Assembly (NCBI GenBank): GCA_016932895.1
Contig: JAFGCA010000802.1
Span: 1-9,901 of the forward strand
DNA from: Sedimentisphaerales bacterium
Lineage (GTDB): Bacteria > Planctomycetota > Phycisphaerae > Sedimentisphaerales > SG8-4
Reading direction: 5' to 3'
DNA length: 9,901 nucleotides
Under the pieces are notes generated by a model, which worked only from the letters and a program-made list of their open reading frames with translations, had not been told where the DNA came from and did no database searches. Shown piece after piece: positions 1 to 5,963 of this stretch; positions within the stretch are counted from its first letter, which is position 1, and each line of letters starts with the position of its first letter. The position numbers and the translations under genes were made by a program.

Positions 1-357
1 ACGCCGGAGCCGCAGACCGTCGGGGCGCCCCCCCATGGTTGTCCTTCCCCGGACTCGCCGGCACCCGATGCTGACGAGTCGTTTGGCAACGCTGCGGAAT
101 TTGCCTCCGTCGAAGACCGTCCATCCGAAATCCCCGATCCCCAATCCCCCATCGAAAACCCTGCATCCCAACCGCCCTACCAGGATTTGTCCCAGGGCGA
201 CCAGCCCCAGGACCCGCCCATCGAAATCCGCGCGGTCAACCTGCCCGCCCCCCGCTGTTACTGGCCCCAGCCCCTCTGGACGGGCCCCGAGCCAGACCCG
301 TCCCAGACGCCCGGCGGGCCCAACCCGCCCGCCCCTGACGACCCGGCAACACCGTAG
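1..357 (+). CDS. Proline-rich C-terminal tail of a protein beginning upstream (5' partial)
   Basis: Frame 1 is open from the first base to a TAG at 355-357, giving 118 residues with no start inside the window. The piece is rich in Pro, Asp, Glu, Ser and Gln. It has repeated 'PDPQSP'- and 'GPEPDPSQTPGGPNPP'-type stretches and a short aromatic patch, CYWPQPLW, near residues 83-90. This composition suggests an extended, disordered linker or tail, not a folded domain. The overlapping frame that starts with ATG at 35 reads as an arginine-rich, frameshift-like product and is judged a shadow. No family can be named from this tail. It could be the end of a surface or regulatory protein whose domains lie outside the window. 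Confidence 0.6.
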   Translation, partial: TPEPQTVGAPPHGCPSPDSPAPDADESFGNAAEFASVEDRPSEIPDPQSPIENPASQPPYQDLSQGDQPQDPPIEIRAVNLPAPRCYWPQPLWTGPEPDPSQTPGGPNPPAPDDPATP

Positions 358-400
358 CCGCCCCGCCGGCGAAAGATATCTCCTGGCCGCCTTCGGGCGC

Positions 401-430
401 TATGTCGCGACATTCGGGACATAGTGACAT
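401..430. promoter_or_regulatory. ATGTC palindrome and GACAT iterons (operator or old insertion-element end)
   Basis: Positions 402-413 form a perfect 12-bp palindrome, ATGTCGCGACAT. GACAT then recurs at 409-413, 418-422 and 426-430, at steps of 9 and 8 bp. TATGTC (401-406) also pairs with GACATA (418-423). The cluster lies just upstream of the TTGACT promoter at 447, where a regulator could bind. Iterated inward-reading copies are also typical of some transposon ends. No transposase gene is nearby, so the role is undecided. Confidence 0.35.
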
Positions 431-446
431 TTTTCTGGAACGAGTC

Positions 447-475
447 TTGACTGGCCCGGCGAATTGTAGTATACT
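447..475 (+). promoter_or_regulatory. Sigma-70 promoter for the PEP-CTERM gene
   Basis: TTGACT (447-452) and TATACT (470-475) are separated by exactly 17 bp, each one mismatch from consensus. Transcription would begin near 482 and leave a leader of about 155 nt before the ATG at 637. The rest of the 358-636 spacer holds no convincing gene. A short CCGGC/GCCGG hairpin at 581-597, followed by five T residues at 605-609, is too weak to call a terminator. Confidence 0.65.
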
Positions 476-636
476 CTGGGCTGGTTCTATTGGAAGAAGC
501 ATTGGTATCAAACCTCATCCTGGGGGAGTAGGTTGTAGATATCCAATTCGCAGAGGGCCGCCCTTGGTACGCGCCGTTTTCCGGCCCAAGCAGCCGGAGC
601 AGTATTTTTGTCACTGTTGATTGGTTGAGGTGATTG

Positions 637-1329
637 ATGAGTATGAGATGGGGAGTGTTGTTTGTTGTGACGTGTCTGATGGCCACGTGCGCCAGCGCCG
701 GTGTCACCATCACGAAGGTTTTGCCGGAAGGTGACGGCAACATCGGCAAGTCTCGACCCGGCTATGGCTGGTCCTATGAGTGGGACGCCTGGCAGACAGA
801 CGCCAATCCGAACCCGGTCTATCACTGGTATGAGTATGGGGCAGGCGCCTACCGGGACACCTTCCTTCAGGTTGGCCTGGGCGGTTTGCCGGCAGCCGGC
901 GACATTACCGGCGCCTCGCTCAACATCTACATGGTGCGCAACGGTGATGACGGGGACGGTCTGCTGGCCACCGTCAGGCATGCGGCCGATTCCAGTACCG
1001 CCGACGGAAACGCCTCTCAGCGGATCGCCGGCTCCGAGACGGTGGGCACGATCACCACGGCCGACAGCCTGGGCTGGCTGTCCTTCGATGTCACCAGCTT
1101 CATCCAGAACGATGTAACCAACGGCTACTCCTGGGCGGCCTTCCAGTTCGTCAATGACGGGTACTCATCCATGTACTTCGCCAGCGGCGAAGACGCGGTC
1201 TATGCCCCGTATCTGGCCGTAGAATCCGCTTCCGCCGCACCGAGCGATATGCCGGCCGTACCGGTGCCGTCGTCACTGGGCCTGGCCCTCATGGGCGGAC
1301 TCGCCCTCTGGCGCAAGAGACGCCCGTAG
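637..1329 (+). CDS. Exported PEP-CTERM protein with DNRLRE/CBM96-like domain
   Basis: This 230-residue protein has a signal peptide: MSMRWG, then a hydrophobic run through CASA at about residue 21. ATG at 637 is chosen because GAGG (627-630) sits 6 nt upstream; TTG at 634 is too close and ATG at 643 rather far. The middle reads like the DNRLRE/CBM96 beta-sandwich family: 'DTFLQVGLGGLP', 'ITGASLNIYM', 'LGWLSFDVTSFIQ', then 'YFASGEDAVYAPYLAVE'. Such modules bind polysaccharide or stabilise surface proteins. Residues 208-230 form a sorting tail: VPVPSS, a hydrophobic segment, and RKRRP. This matches the PEP-CTERM plan recognised by exosortase, although Val replaces the usual Glu of the PEP motif. 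The protein is probably secreted or matrix-anchored. It is monocistronic, with its own promoter and terminator. Ligand unknown. Confidence 0.85.
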   Translation: MSMRWGVLFVVTCLMATCASAGVTITKVLPEGDGNIGKSRPGYGWSYEWDAWQTDANPNPVYHWYEYGAGAYRDTFLQVGLGGLPAAGDITGASLNIYMVRNGDDGDGLLATVRHAADSSTADGNASQRIAGSETVGTITTADSLGWLSFDVTSFIQNDVTNGYSWAAFQFVNDGYSSMYFASGEDAVYAPYLAVESASAAPSDMPAVPVPSSLGLALMGGLALWRKRRP

Positions 1330-1354
1330 ACAGAACGAAGAACAGCGATCCGAA

Positions 1355-1386
1355 GGCAGCGCCTCTCCGGAGGGGCTGCCTTTTTT
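1355..1386 (+). terminator. Intrinsic terminator of the PEP-CTERM gene
   Basis: GGCAGCGCCTC pairs with GAGGGGCTGCC through an 11-bp stem with a single G-G mismatch, closed by a TCCG tetraloop (UNCG class), and is followed at once by six T residues (1381-1386). It lies 25 bp after the stop codon. Together with a small inverted repeat, CGGGAG (1421-1426)/CTCCCG (1438-1443), it separates this gene from the convergent esterase gene ending at 1446. Confidence 0.9.
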
Positions 1387-1445
1387 CGTTCGCGGCTTGT
1401 CGCACGCCCGGCGAACAGCACGGGAGATCATGACGGCCTCCCGGC

Positions 1446-2351
1446 TTACTTCTTCAGCACCCCCAGGTTGTCCATCCATTTCTGGCAAAGCCCCGGCCAG
1501 GCCGAGACGGCGCCGAGATTCTGGCCGAGCCCGAAGCCGTGCCGCCCTTTGAGGAACACGTGCATCTCCGCCGGCACCTTGGCCTGGCGCAGCGCGAGGT
1601 AGAAGTAGATGCTGTTCTCGGCCGGCACGACCTTGTCCTCCCAGGTCGCCAGCAGAAACGTCGGCGGCGTCTCGGGCGTCACCTGCGTCTCGTTCGAGAG
1701 GCTCGCGAGCAGCTCCTTGTCCGGATGGGGGCCGAGCAGGTTGCGCCCGGAGCCCCCGTGCGTATAGGGCGCCGCTAACGAAATCACCGGGTAGATCAGA
1801 ATGCCGAAGTCCGGCCGCGCGCCGGCCTCGTCGATCTCATCCCGCGCATCGTACACCCGGTCGTTGTAGTGCGTCACCGCCGTGGAGGCCAGGTGCCCGC
1901 CCGCCGAAAAGCCGATGATTCCGATCCGGTCGGGCTTGATTCCCCATTCCTCGGCCCGGCTGCGGACCGTCCGAATCGCCCGCTGGGCGTCTTGCAGCGG
2001 CGCCGGATGCCCGTACCCGGCCCCGCTGTTGCGATGCCGGTACTTCACGATAAAGCCGGCCACGCCGAACGAGTTGAGCCACTGGGCGATCTGGTGCCCC
2101 TCGTGGTCCATGGCCAGGTGCCCGTACCCGCCGCCGGGACAGATCACCACCGCCGCACCGGTCGCCTTCTCCTTCGGCGGCAGATAGATCGTCAGCGTCG
2201 GAACGTCACCCTCGGCGTCGCCCCTGGCCCCCGGCGCCGCCGCCGGCCACAGGTTCTCCACCGGCGGACCCGCCGCCGCCGTGGCCGCCCACGCCAGCGC
2301 CAGCAATGTCGCCACCACGAAACACCGTCTCTCTCTTGCACGCTCGTACAT
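1446..2351 (-). CDS. Exported alpha/beta-hydrolase esterase (acetyl-xylan-esterase-like)
   Basis: This 301-residue serine hydrolase belongs to the BD-FAE/acetyl esterase branch of the alpha/beta-hydrolase fold, which removes acetyl or feruloyl esters, often from plant or algal polysaccharides. An N-terminal export signal runs from RARERR through a hydrophobic stretch to about residue 27. The oxyanion motif is CPGGGYG (71-77), the nucleophile elbow is GFSAGG with Ser149, and the remaining triad is Asp239 in ATWEDKVVP and His271 in GRHGFG. All key residues are present and the length is normal. ATG at 2351 is supported by an AAGGAGG site (2359-2365) 7 nt upstream. That SD site overlaps the stop codon of the upstream E2-domain gene, so the two genes form an operon. 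The exact substrate cannot be told from sequence; a carbohydrate esterase or a general carboxylesterase are both possible. Confidence 0.88.
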   Translation of the reverse strand: MYERARERRCFVVATLLALAWAATAAAGPPVENLWPAAAPGARGDAEGDVPTLTIYLPPKEKATGAAVVICPGGGYGHLAMDHEGHQIAQWLNSFGVAGFIVKYRHRNSGAGYGHPAPLQDAQRAIRTVRSRAEEWGIKPDRIGIIGFSAGGHLASTAVTHYNDRVYDARDEIDEAGARPDFGILIYPVISLAAPYTHGGSGRNLLGPHPDKELLASLSNETQVTPETPPTFLLATWEDKVVPAENSIYFYLALRQAKVPAEMHVFLKGRHGFGLGQNLGAVSAWPGLCQKWMDNLGVLKK

Positions 2352-2358
2352 CTGCGTT

Positions 2359-2365
2359 CCTCCTT
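2359..2365 (-). promoter_or_regulatory. Shine-Dalgarno site of the esterase, overlapping the upstream stop
   Basis: On the minus strand AAGGAGG is followed by a 7-nt spacer and ATG. Its first two bases are the last two of the TAA that ends the E2-domain gene (2364-2366). This arrangement fixes the esterase start and indicates coupled translation of the two genes. Confidence 0.85.
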
Positions 2366-3083
2366 ATGCGATAAGTTGTTCGGGAGCTTTGAGCTCCTCG
2401 ATGATATGCTGCAGGAAGCCGGCCGCATAGTCGCCGGCGACGATCCGATGGTCCACCGCCAGCGACAGGCTCGCGAGCCGGCGCATCGTCGGCTGGCCCT
2501 CCCGGACCACCACCGCCGGCGCGACCTTCCCCACGCTCAGGATCGCGCTGGCCGGCGGCGGCACGATTCCCAAAAACGCGTCGATGTCATAAGCCCCGAG
2601 GTTGCTCAGCGCGATCGTCTCGCCCTCTAAGTCGGCCAGCGTCAGCTTGTTGCTGCGCGCTCCGGCCGTCAATCGCTTCTCCTCGGCCGCGATCTCCGCC
2701 AGCGACTTGCGCTCGGCGTGCTTGACCACCGGCGCGATCAGACCCCGCGCCGTATTGACCGCGTACCCCACGTTGATATTCGCCGCGATCTCGATCGCCG
2801 CGCCGCCGCCGTCGTCGGGCCCGACGTACCGGCCCACCATCAGCGGATACCGCCGCACCGCCAGCGCCAGCGCGTGGATGAAAAACGCGTTGCTCGTGAT
2901 CTTCACGCCCAGCGCCTTGCTCAGCTTGTGCCGCATCCCCATCAGGTCCGTCACGTCCGCCCGCGCCTCTAAGTAGAAGCACGGCTTGCTCCGCTTCGAC
3001 GCCAGCATCCGCCGGGCGATCAGACCCTGAATCCGCGACAGCGGGATTTCCTTCTGCGTACGACTGTCCAGTACAACCTCCAT
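2364..3083 (-). CDS. Stand-alone 2-oxoacid dehydrogenase E2 acyltransferase catalytic domain
   Basis: This 239-residue protein matches the catalytic domain of dihydrolipoamide acyltransferases (E2 of pyruvate or branched-chain dehydrogenase complexes). Recognisable blocks are SRIQGLIARRM near the start, 'NINVGYAVNTARGLIAPVV', 'LSNLGAYDIDAFLGIVPPP', 'SAILSVGKV' and the C-terminal 'VDHRIVAGDYAAGFLQHI'. There is no lipoyl domain and no E1- or E3-binding domain. The catalytic HxxxD motif is altered: His212 is kept, but the fourth residue after it is Ala216 instead of Asp; Asn is known there in some active E2 enzymes. The frame stays open to 3404, but the upstream part has no family resemblance and would overlap vsr. 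ATG at 3083 gives a normal domain length and follows a plausible extended -10. The protein may acylate another carrier or be a non-classical acyltransferase; function is unproven. Confidence 0.8.
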   Translation of the reverse strand: MEVVLDSRTQKEIPLSRIQGLIARRMLASKRSKPCFYLEARADVTDLMGMRHKLSKALGVKITSNAFFIHALALAVRRYPLMVGRYVGPDDGGGAAIEIAANINVGYAVNTARGLIAPVVKHAERKSLAEIAAEEKRLTAGARSNKLTLADLEGETIALSNLGAYDIDAFLGIVPPPASAILSVGKVAPAVVVREGQPTMRRLASLSLAVDHRIVAGDYAAGFLQHIIEELKAPEQLIA

Positions 3084-3123
3084 CTTCACCAACCACGCGG
3101 ACCCCGCCGCGCTTTTCCCAAAC

Positions 3124-3132
3124 ATCATACCA
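3124..3132 (-). promoter_or_regulatory. Possible extended -10 promoter of the E2-esterase operon
   Basis: On the minus strand TGGTATGAT fits the TGn-TATAAT extended -10 pattern, with no good -35 at the usual distance. A start near 3117 would give a leader of about 34 nt to the ATG at 3083. The rest of 3133-3313 has no gene. Bases 3163-3190 (ACAAGGACGCAAAGAACGCC and neighbours) resemble a degenerate intergenic repeat. No terminator is visible after vsr. Confidence 0.35.
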
Positions 3133-3313
3133 GATCTACCGCAAAACATCGGTTCTATCAACGAACAAGGACGCAAAGAACGCCAAGCAGTAGGATCGGC
3201 AACTCGTTGCCCATGCGGGTTCTTCCTGCAGTTGAAACATCGAAGTAACCAACTTCCCGAGACCCGAAAATGTGCCGCACACCTGCAATTCACACACATG
3301 TACACCCAGGATG

Positions 3314-3727
3314 TCATTCGGAATCTGCGAGGAAAGTGAGTAGACGACGCCGAAGCTCCTGCAAGTCTTTTATCTGGCATTCCCAAACTGTCAGGACGCG
3401 CCAACCCTTCTCTTTCAAGGAGCGAACATCTTTCCTGTGGCGGTCCTTGTTACGCTTCAATTTCGGAAGCCAATACTCTTGACGAGATTTGGGAATTCGC
3501 CTGCCGAGGCGGCAGTTGTGACGGTGCCACCAGCAGCCGTGAACGAAAATGACCTTTCGGTGACGAGGAAGGACGATATCAGGACATCCAGGAAGATCCG
3601 CTCTGTAGAGGCGAAACCGATAGCCCAGGCTATGCACCAGTCGTCTAACCGCAATTTCGGGTGCGGTATCGTACTTGCGTATGCGCGACATGCAGTAGGA
3701 TCTTTGCTTCGGTGTAAGCACATCCAT
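3314..3727 (-). CDS. vsr: Very short patch repair endonuclease (Vsr)
   Basis: This 137-residue protein corrects T:G mismatches created when 5-methylcytosine deaminates, nicking 5' of the T to start very short patch repair. The family landmarks are all present: 'MSRIRKYDTAPE' with Glu24, 'LPGCPDIVLP' with metal-binding Asp50, and 'FVHGCWWHRHNC' with His63 and His68. These correspond to Glu25, Asp51, His64 and His69 of the E. coli enzyme. Cys65, His70, Cys72 and Cys117 (in VWEC) match the structural zinc site. It is somewhat shorter than E. coli Vsr (156 aa) but looks intact. Its ATG lies 6 nt after the methyltransferase stop and has no clear SD site, so translation is probably coupled. Its job is presumably to protect the sites methylated by that neighbour. 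Confidence 0.95.
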   Translation of the reverse strand: MDVLTPKQRSYCMSRIRKYDTAPEIAVRRLVHSLGYRFRLYRADLPGCPDIVLPRHRKVIFVHGCWWHRHNCRLGRRIPKSRQEYWLPKLKRNKDRHRKDVRSLKEKGWRVLTVWECQIKDLQELRRRLLTFLADSE

Positions 3728-3733
3728 GACAAG

Positions 3734-4996
3734 CTAAGTCCCGAGCAAGTTTTTCAGAATGAGATACACAACGCGAACATTGACAGCATTCCCCAGTGCC
3801 TTGAAACCACTCACTCCGCGAGGTAGATGCTGAAGGTCGTCCATCGACTGTAGGCGAGCGCACTCACGGAGAGTCATGTAGCGTCGTTCCCATCCGATGA
3901 TAGGAACTTGTGTTGTGGTCATAGCGACAAGAGACGGTGCCGTATTCGGCCTCTTGATCCTGACGCCAGATGCCCTGAACTGGATGACGTACTTCCAAAT
4001 GTCACGTTCTTCGCCCTGGCAGTTCCACTCCAGCTTCTGGAGACTTGGAGGAAACTCTCGTATCTTAGGTATCCATGGGTTAATCCAGGCGCAGTGTTTC
4101 CGATACAGGCTCCTGTTTTGCCGTATGAACAATTGTTTCCAGCAAGGAAACGCGTTCTTCTCTGCACGGGCATAACTGGGGACGCGATCAAGAATATCGC
4201 GTCTGTAGTACGTATTCAGTGTTTGCCCAAAAACGCCCCGCCTTTTCCGCAGGATTTTCAGCGGCTCTTTGTACAGAGAATCCTTCGCAAAAGGGTATGT
4301 TGCCTTGAACTCCATACTCCATATTGGAAACGAAGGTAGCTTGTCGTCCTTGGGGAAAGCTTGGAGAAACTCCTGCCAGGTGTCAAGGCAGTCGGTGACC
4401 TGGCTACTCAGTGGAGTGGCGTCTGATGGAGTCCTGTCTAAGACGCTCCGGATGGACAGTTCATCGCCACTTGTCTTTGCCTTAGGCCAATCGAATCCAT
4501 TCAAGCCGGATAGCCGTCCGACCATATATACGCGTTCTCTGATCTGGGGGACACCAAACTGGTGAGGCGAGAACTGCATGTATTCCACTTCGTACCCCAA
4601 GGATTCGAGGGCTTCCTTCACCTTCAGATAGGTGTTTCCATCATCATGGCGAACGAAATGGGCAACATTCTCCAGGATCAGGAATTCCGGCCGGTGATGA
4701 CGGAGGATCTCGACAATATTGAAAAATACGGTGCCTCTCACGGCGTCCCTCCATCCCCTTTGGGCGCCAGCCTTGGAGAATGGCTGACACGGGAAGCCGG
4801 CACAAAGAAGGTCATGTTTAGGGATGTCAATGGGATTGATCTCTCTGATGTCGCCGCCCGGTTTCACGTCGAAGTTGGTCGCGTATATCGAACGGAGTTT
4901 CTCGTCTAACTCGCTGGCAAATACACACTGAGCGCCCAAGCGTGCCGCTGCGAGATGGAAACCACCAAGGCCAGCAAACAAGTCAACGAATCTCAT
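3734..4996 (-). CDS. dcm: DNA (cytosine-5-)-methyltransferase
   Basis: This 420-residue C5-methyltransferase transfers methyl from S-adenosylmethionine to cytosine in a specific DNA site. Conserved blocks run in canonical order: motif I DLFAGLGGF (5-13), motif IV GFPCQPFSKAG with catalytic Cys70, motif VI ENV (109-111), motif VIII QIRERVY (151-157), motif IX RECARLQSM (377-385) and motif X ALGNAVNVRV from about residue 400. The variable target-recognition region lies roughly between 165 and 370, and its specificity cannot be read from sequence. ATG at 4996 opens directly on motif I, as expected, but has only a weak SD. The gene starts 37 nt after the nuclease candidate and is followed 6 nt later by vsr, so it is the modification arm of the cassette. 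No inactivating change is seen. Confidence 0.95.
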   Translation of the reverse strand: MRFVDLFAGLGGFHLAAARLGAQCVFASELDEKLRSIYATNFDVKPGGDIREINPIDIPKHDLLCAGFPCQPFSKAGAQRGWRDAVRGTVFFNIVEILRHHRPEFLILENVAHFVRHDDGNTYLKVKEALESLGYEVEYMQFSPHQFGVPQIRERVYMVGRLSGLNGFDWPKAKTSGDELSIRSVLDRTPSDATPLSSQVTDCLDTWQEFLQAFPKDDKLPSFPIWSMEFKATYPFAKDSLYKEPLKILRKRRGVFGQTLNTYYRRDILDRVPSYARAEKNAFPCWKQLFIRQNRSLYRKHCAWINPWIPKIREFPPSLQKLEWNCQGEERDIWKYVIQFRASGVRIKRPNTAPSLVAMTTTQVPIIGWERRYMTLRECARLQSMDDLQHLPRGVSGFKALGNAVNVRVVYLILKNLLGT

Positions 4997-5033
4997 CTAA
5001 GCCCAACCCGAATAAGAGAACTCGTCGCCCCAT

Positions 5034-5963
5034 CTAGTTCCTATGCGGCAGGGCCGCCACTCTTGGCTTTGCCCAATCGAGAAGCCTGTTGCGAAGATCG
5101 CGCGACAGCCAGTTTTTCGCGTACCCCCCGGCAGCAAGTAATCGGTAGCGGTCTAGAAGCATACCATCCACAAGGCCACAATTACGAATGAAGGAACCAT
5201 CCTCAAACGCCAATGGTGTTGCGAAGCCCTTCCTCGGGTCGGCGGCCCAATTGATTATCTTGCGCCATAGGTTGAGTTGTGGGGTGTGCCGCTTCCGAGT
5301 CCAGTCGGCCCCGCTGGCGCACTGTACCAGGTAGACAGGTATCCCGACGCGTTTGTCGACAAAAGGACGATAGCACACCAGGTCGAGTTCACCATCTTTC
5401 GCGCGGTCAGTAGTCCATCGTCCGACGTCGCCGACGCTCTCGCCAAGTTCCACCGCGATCCTATTCACTATAGCGCTGAGGTTCCTGCAGTTTGTCCTCG
5501 ACCATCCGGTCCGAAATATCTGCCATCCTTGGAACTGTCGAACAAGCGATTCTCTCGTCAACTCCTCGAATAGTTCACCTTGCTCGGTGTAATTGGAGCC
5601 AAACTGCTGCGACCACTCACTGTACCATTGGGCCAACGAGAGAAGAAGACAGAAGCTATGAGCACTAAACGCTCTCCATGTCCTGCATCTTGAAATCCGT
5701 CCGGGCTTCAGCACAAACGGACTGGTATCAGGTATCCAGCCATGTCGGCGTCGTATTTCGGTGAACGCATCATTCACCCTTTGCATGGCCATATCAGAGT
5801 CTTCATAGATGTTCTCTTCCATCAAAGCGTCAACAATGTCCCTGGAAGACAGTTCTTCGTCGTCGAATAGAACGTCTGCCTCAATCCAATCACAGAATAT
5901 CTGCAAGTCCACGTTGTGCGTGTGAATCGAACGGGAGATTCCCTTCGTCGGAAATGCCAGCAT
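5034..5963 (-). CDS. Putative PD-(D/E)XK-like nuclease, candidate restriction subunit
   Basis: This 309-residue protein resembles no named restriction enzyme that I can identify. The C-terminal half carries a pattern typical of restriction-endonuclease-fold proteins: a helix with Glu130, Glu133 and Glu134, then KDGELDLV (189-196, acidic Glu192 and Asp194), a strand ending VQCASG (213-218), and Trp221/Lys224. I recall a defence-associated family with a similar 'DGG-D-VV ... GQCATG-NW-K' signature. The usual catalytic Lys after the second acid is replaced by the QCASG variant, so activity is inferred. Residues 20-90 form an acidic then basic helical region ('DWIEADVLFDDEELSSRDIVD') of unknown role. 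ATG at 5963 shares a base with the upstream TAA (TAATG), and GGGGAGG lies 6 nt away, giving strong translational coupling to the ParB-like gene. Next to a methyltransferase and vsr, it is the best candidate for the cleaving subunit. Confidence 0.6.
   Translation of the reverse strand: MLAFPTKGISRSIHTHNVDLQIFCDWIEADVLFDDEELSSRDIVDALMEENIYEDSDMAMQRVNDAFTEIRRRHGWIPDTSPFVLKPGRISRCRTWRAFSAHSFCLLLSLAQWYSEWSQQFGSNYTEQGELFEELTRESLVRQFQGWQIFRTGWSRTNCRNLSAIVNRIAVELGESVGDVGRWTTDRAKDGELDLVCYRPFVDKRVGIPVYLVQCASGADWTRKRHTPQLNLWRKIINWAADPRKGFATPLAFEDGSFIRNCGLVDGMLLDRYRLLAAGGYAKNWLSRDLRNRLLDWAKPRVAALPHRN

Noticed and set aside
35..424. 129-codon plus-strand frame at the window start
   Set aside because: Arg/Pro/Thr-rich product of a shifted frame over the proline-rich partial gene in frame 1.
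581..610. Short CCGGC/GCCGG hairpin followed by five T in the PEP-CTERM leader
   Set aside because: Only a 5-bp stem with an 8-nt gap before the T-run; too weak to claim an attenuator.
3084..3404. N-terminal extension of the E2-domain protein back to ATG 3404
   Set aside because: The extra residues show no E2, lipoyl or signal features, overlap the end of vsr, and lie upstream of the likely promoter; ATG 3083 gives a normal domain length.
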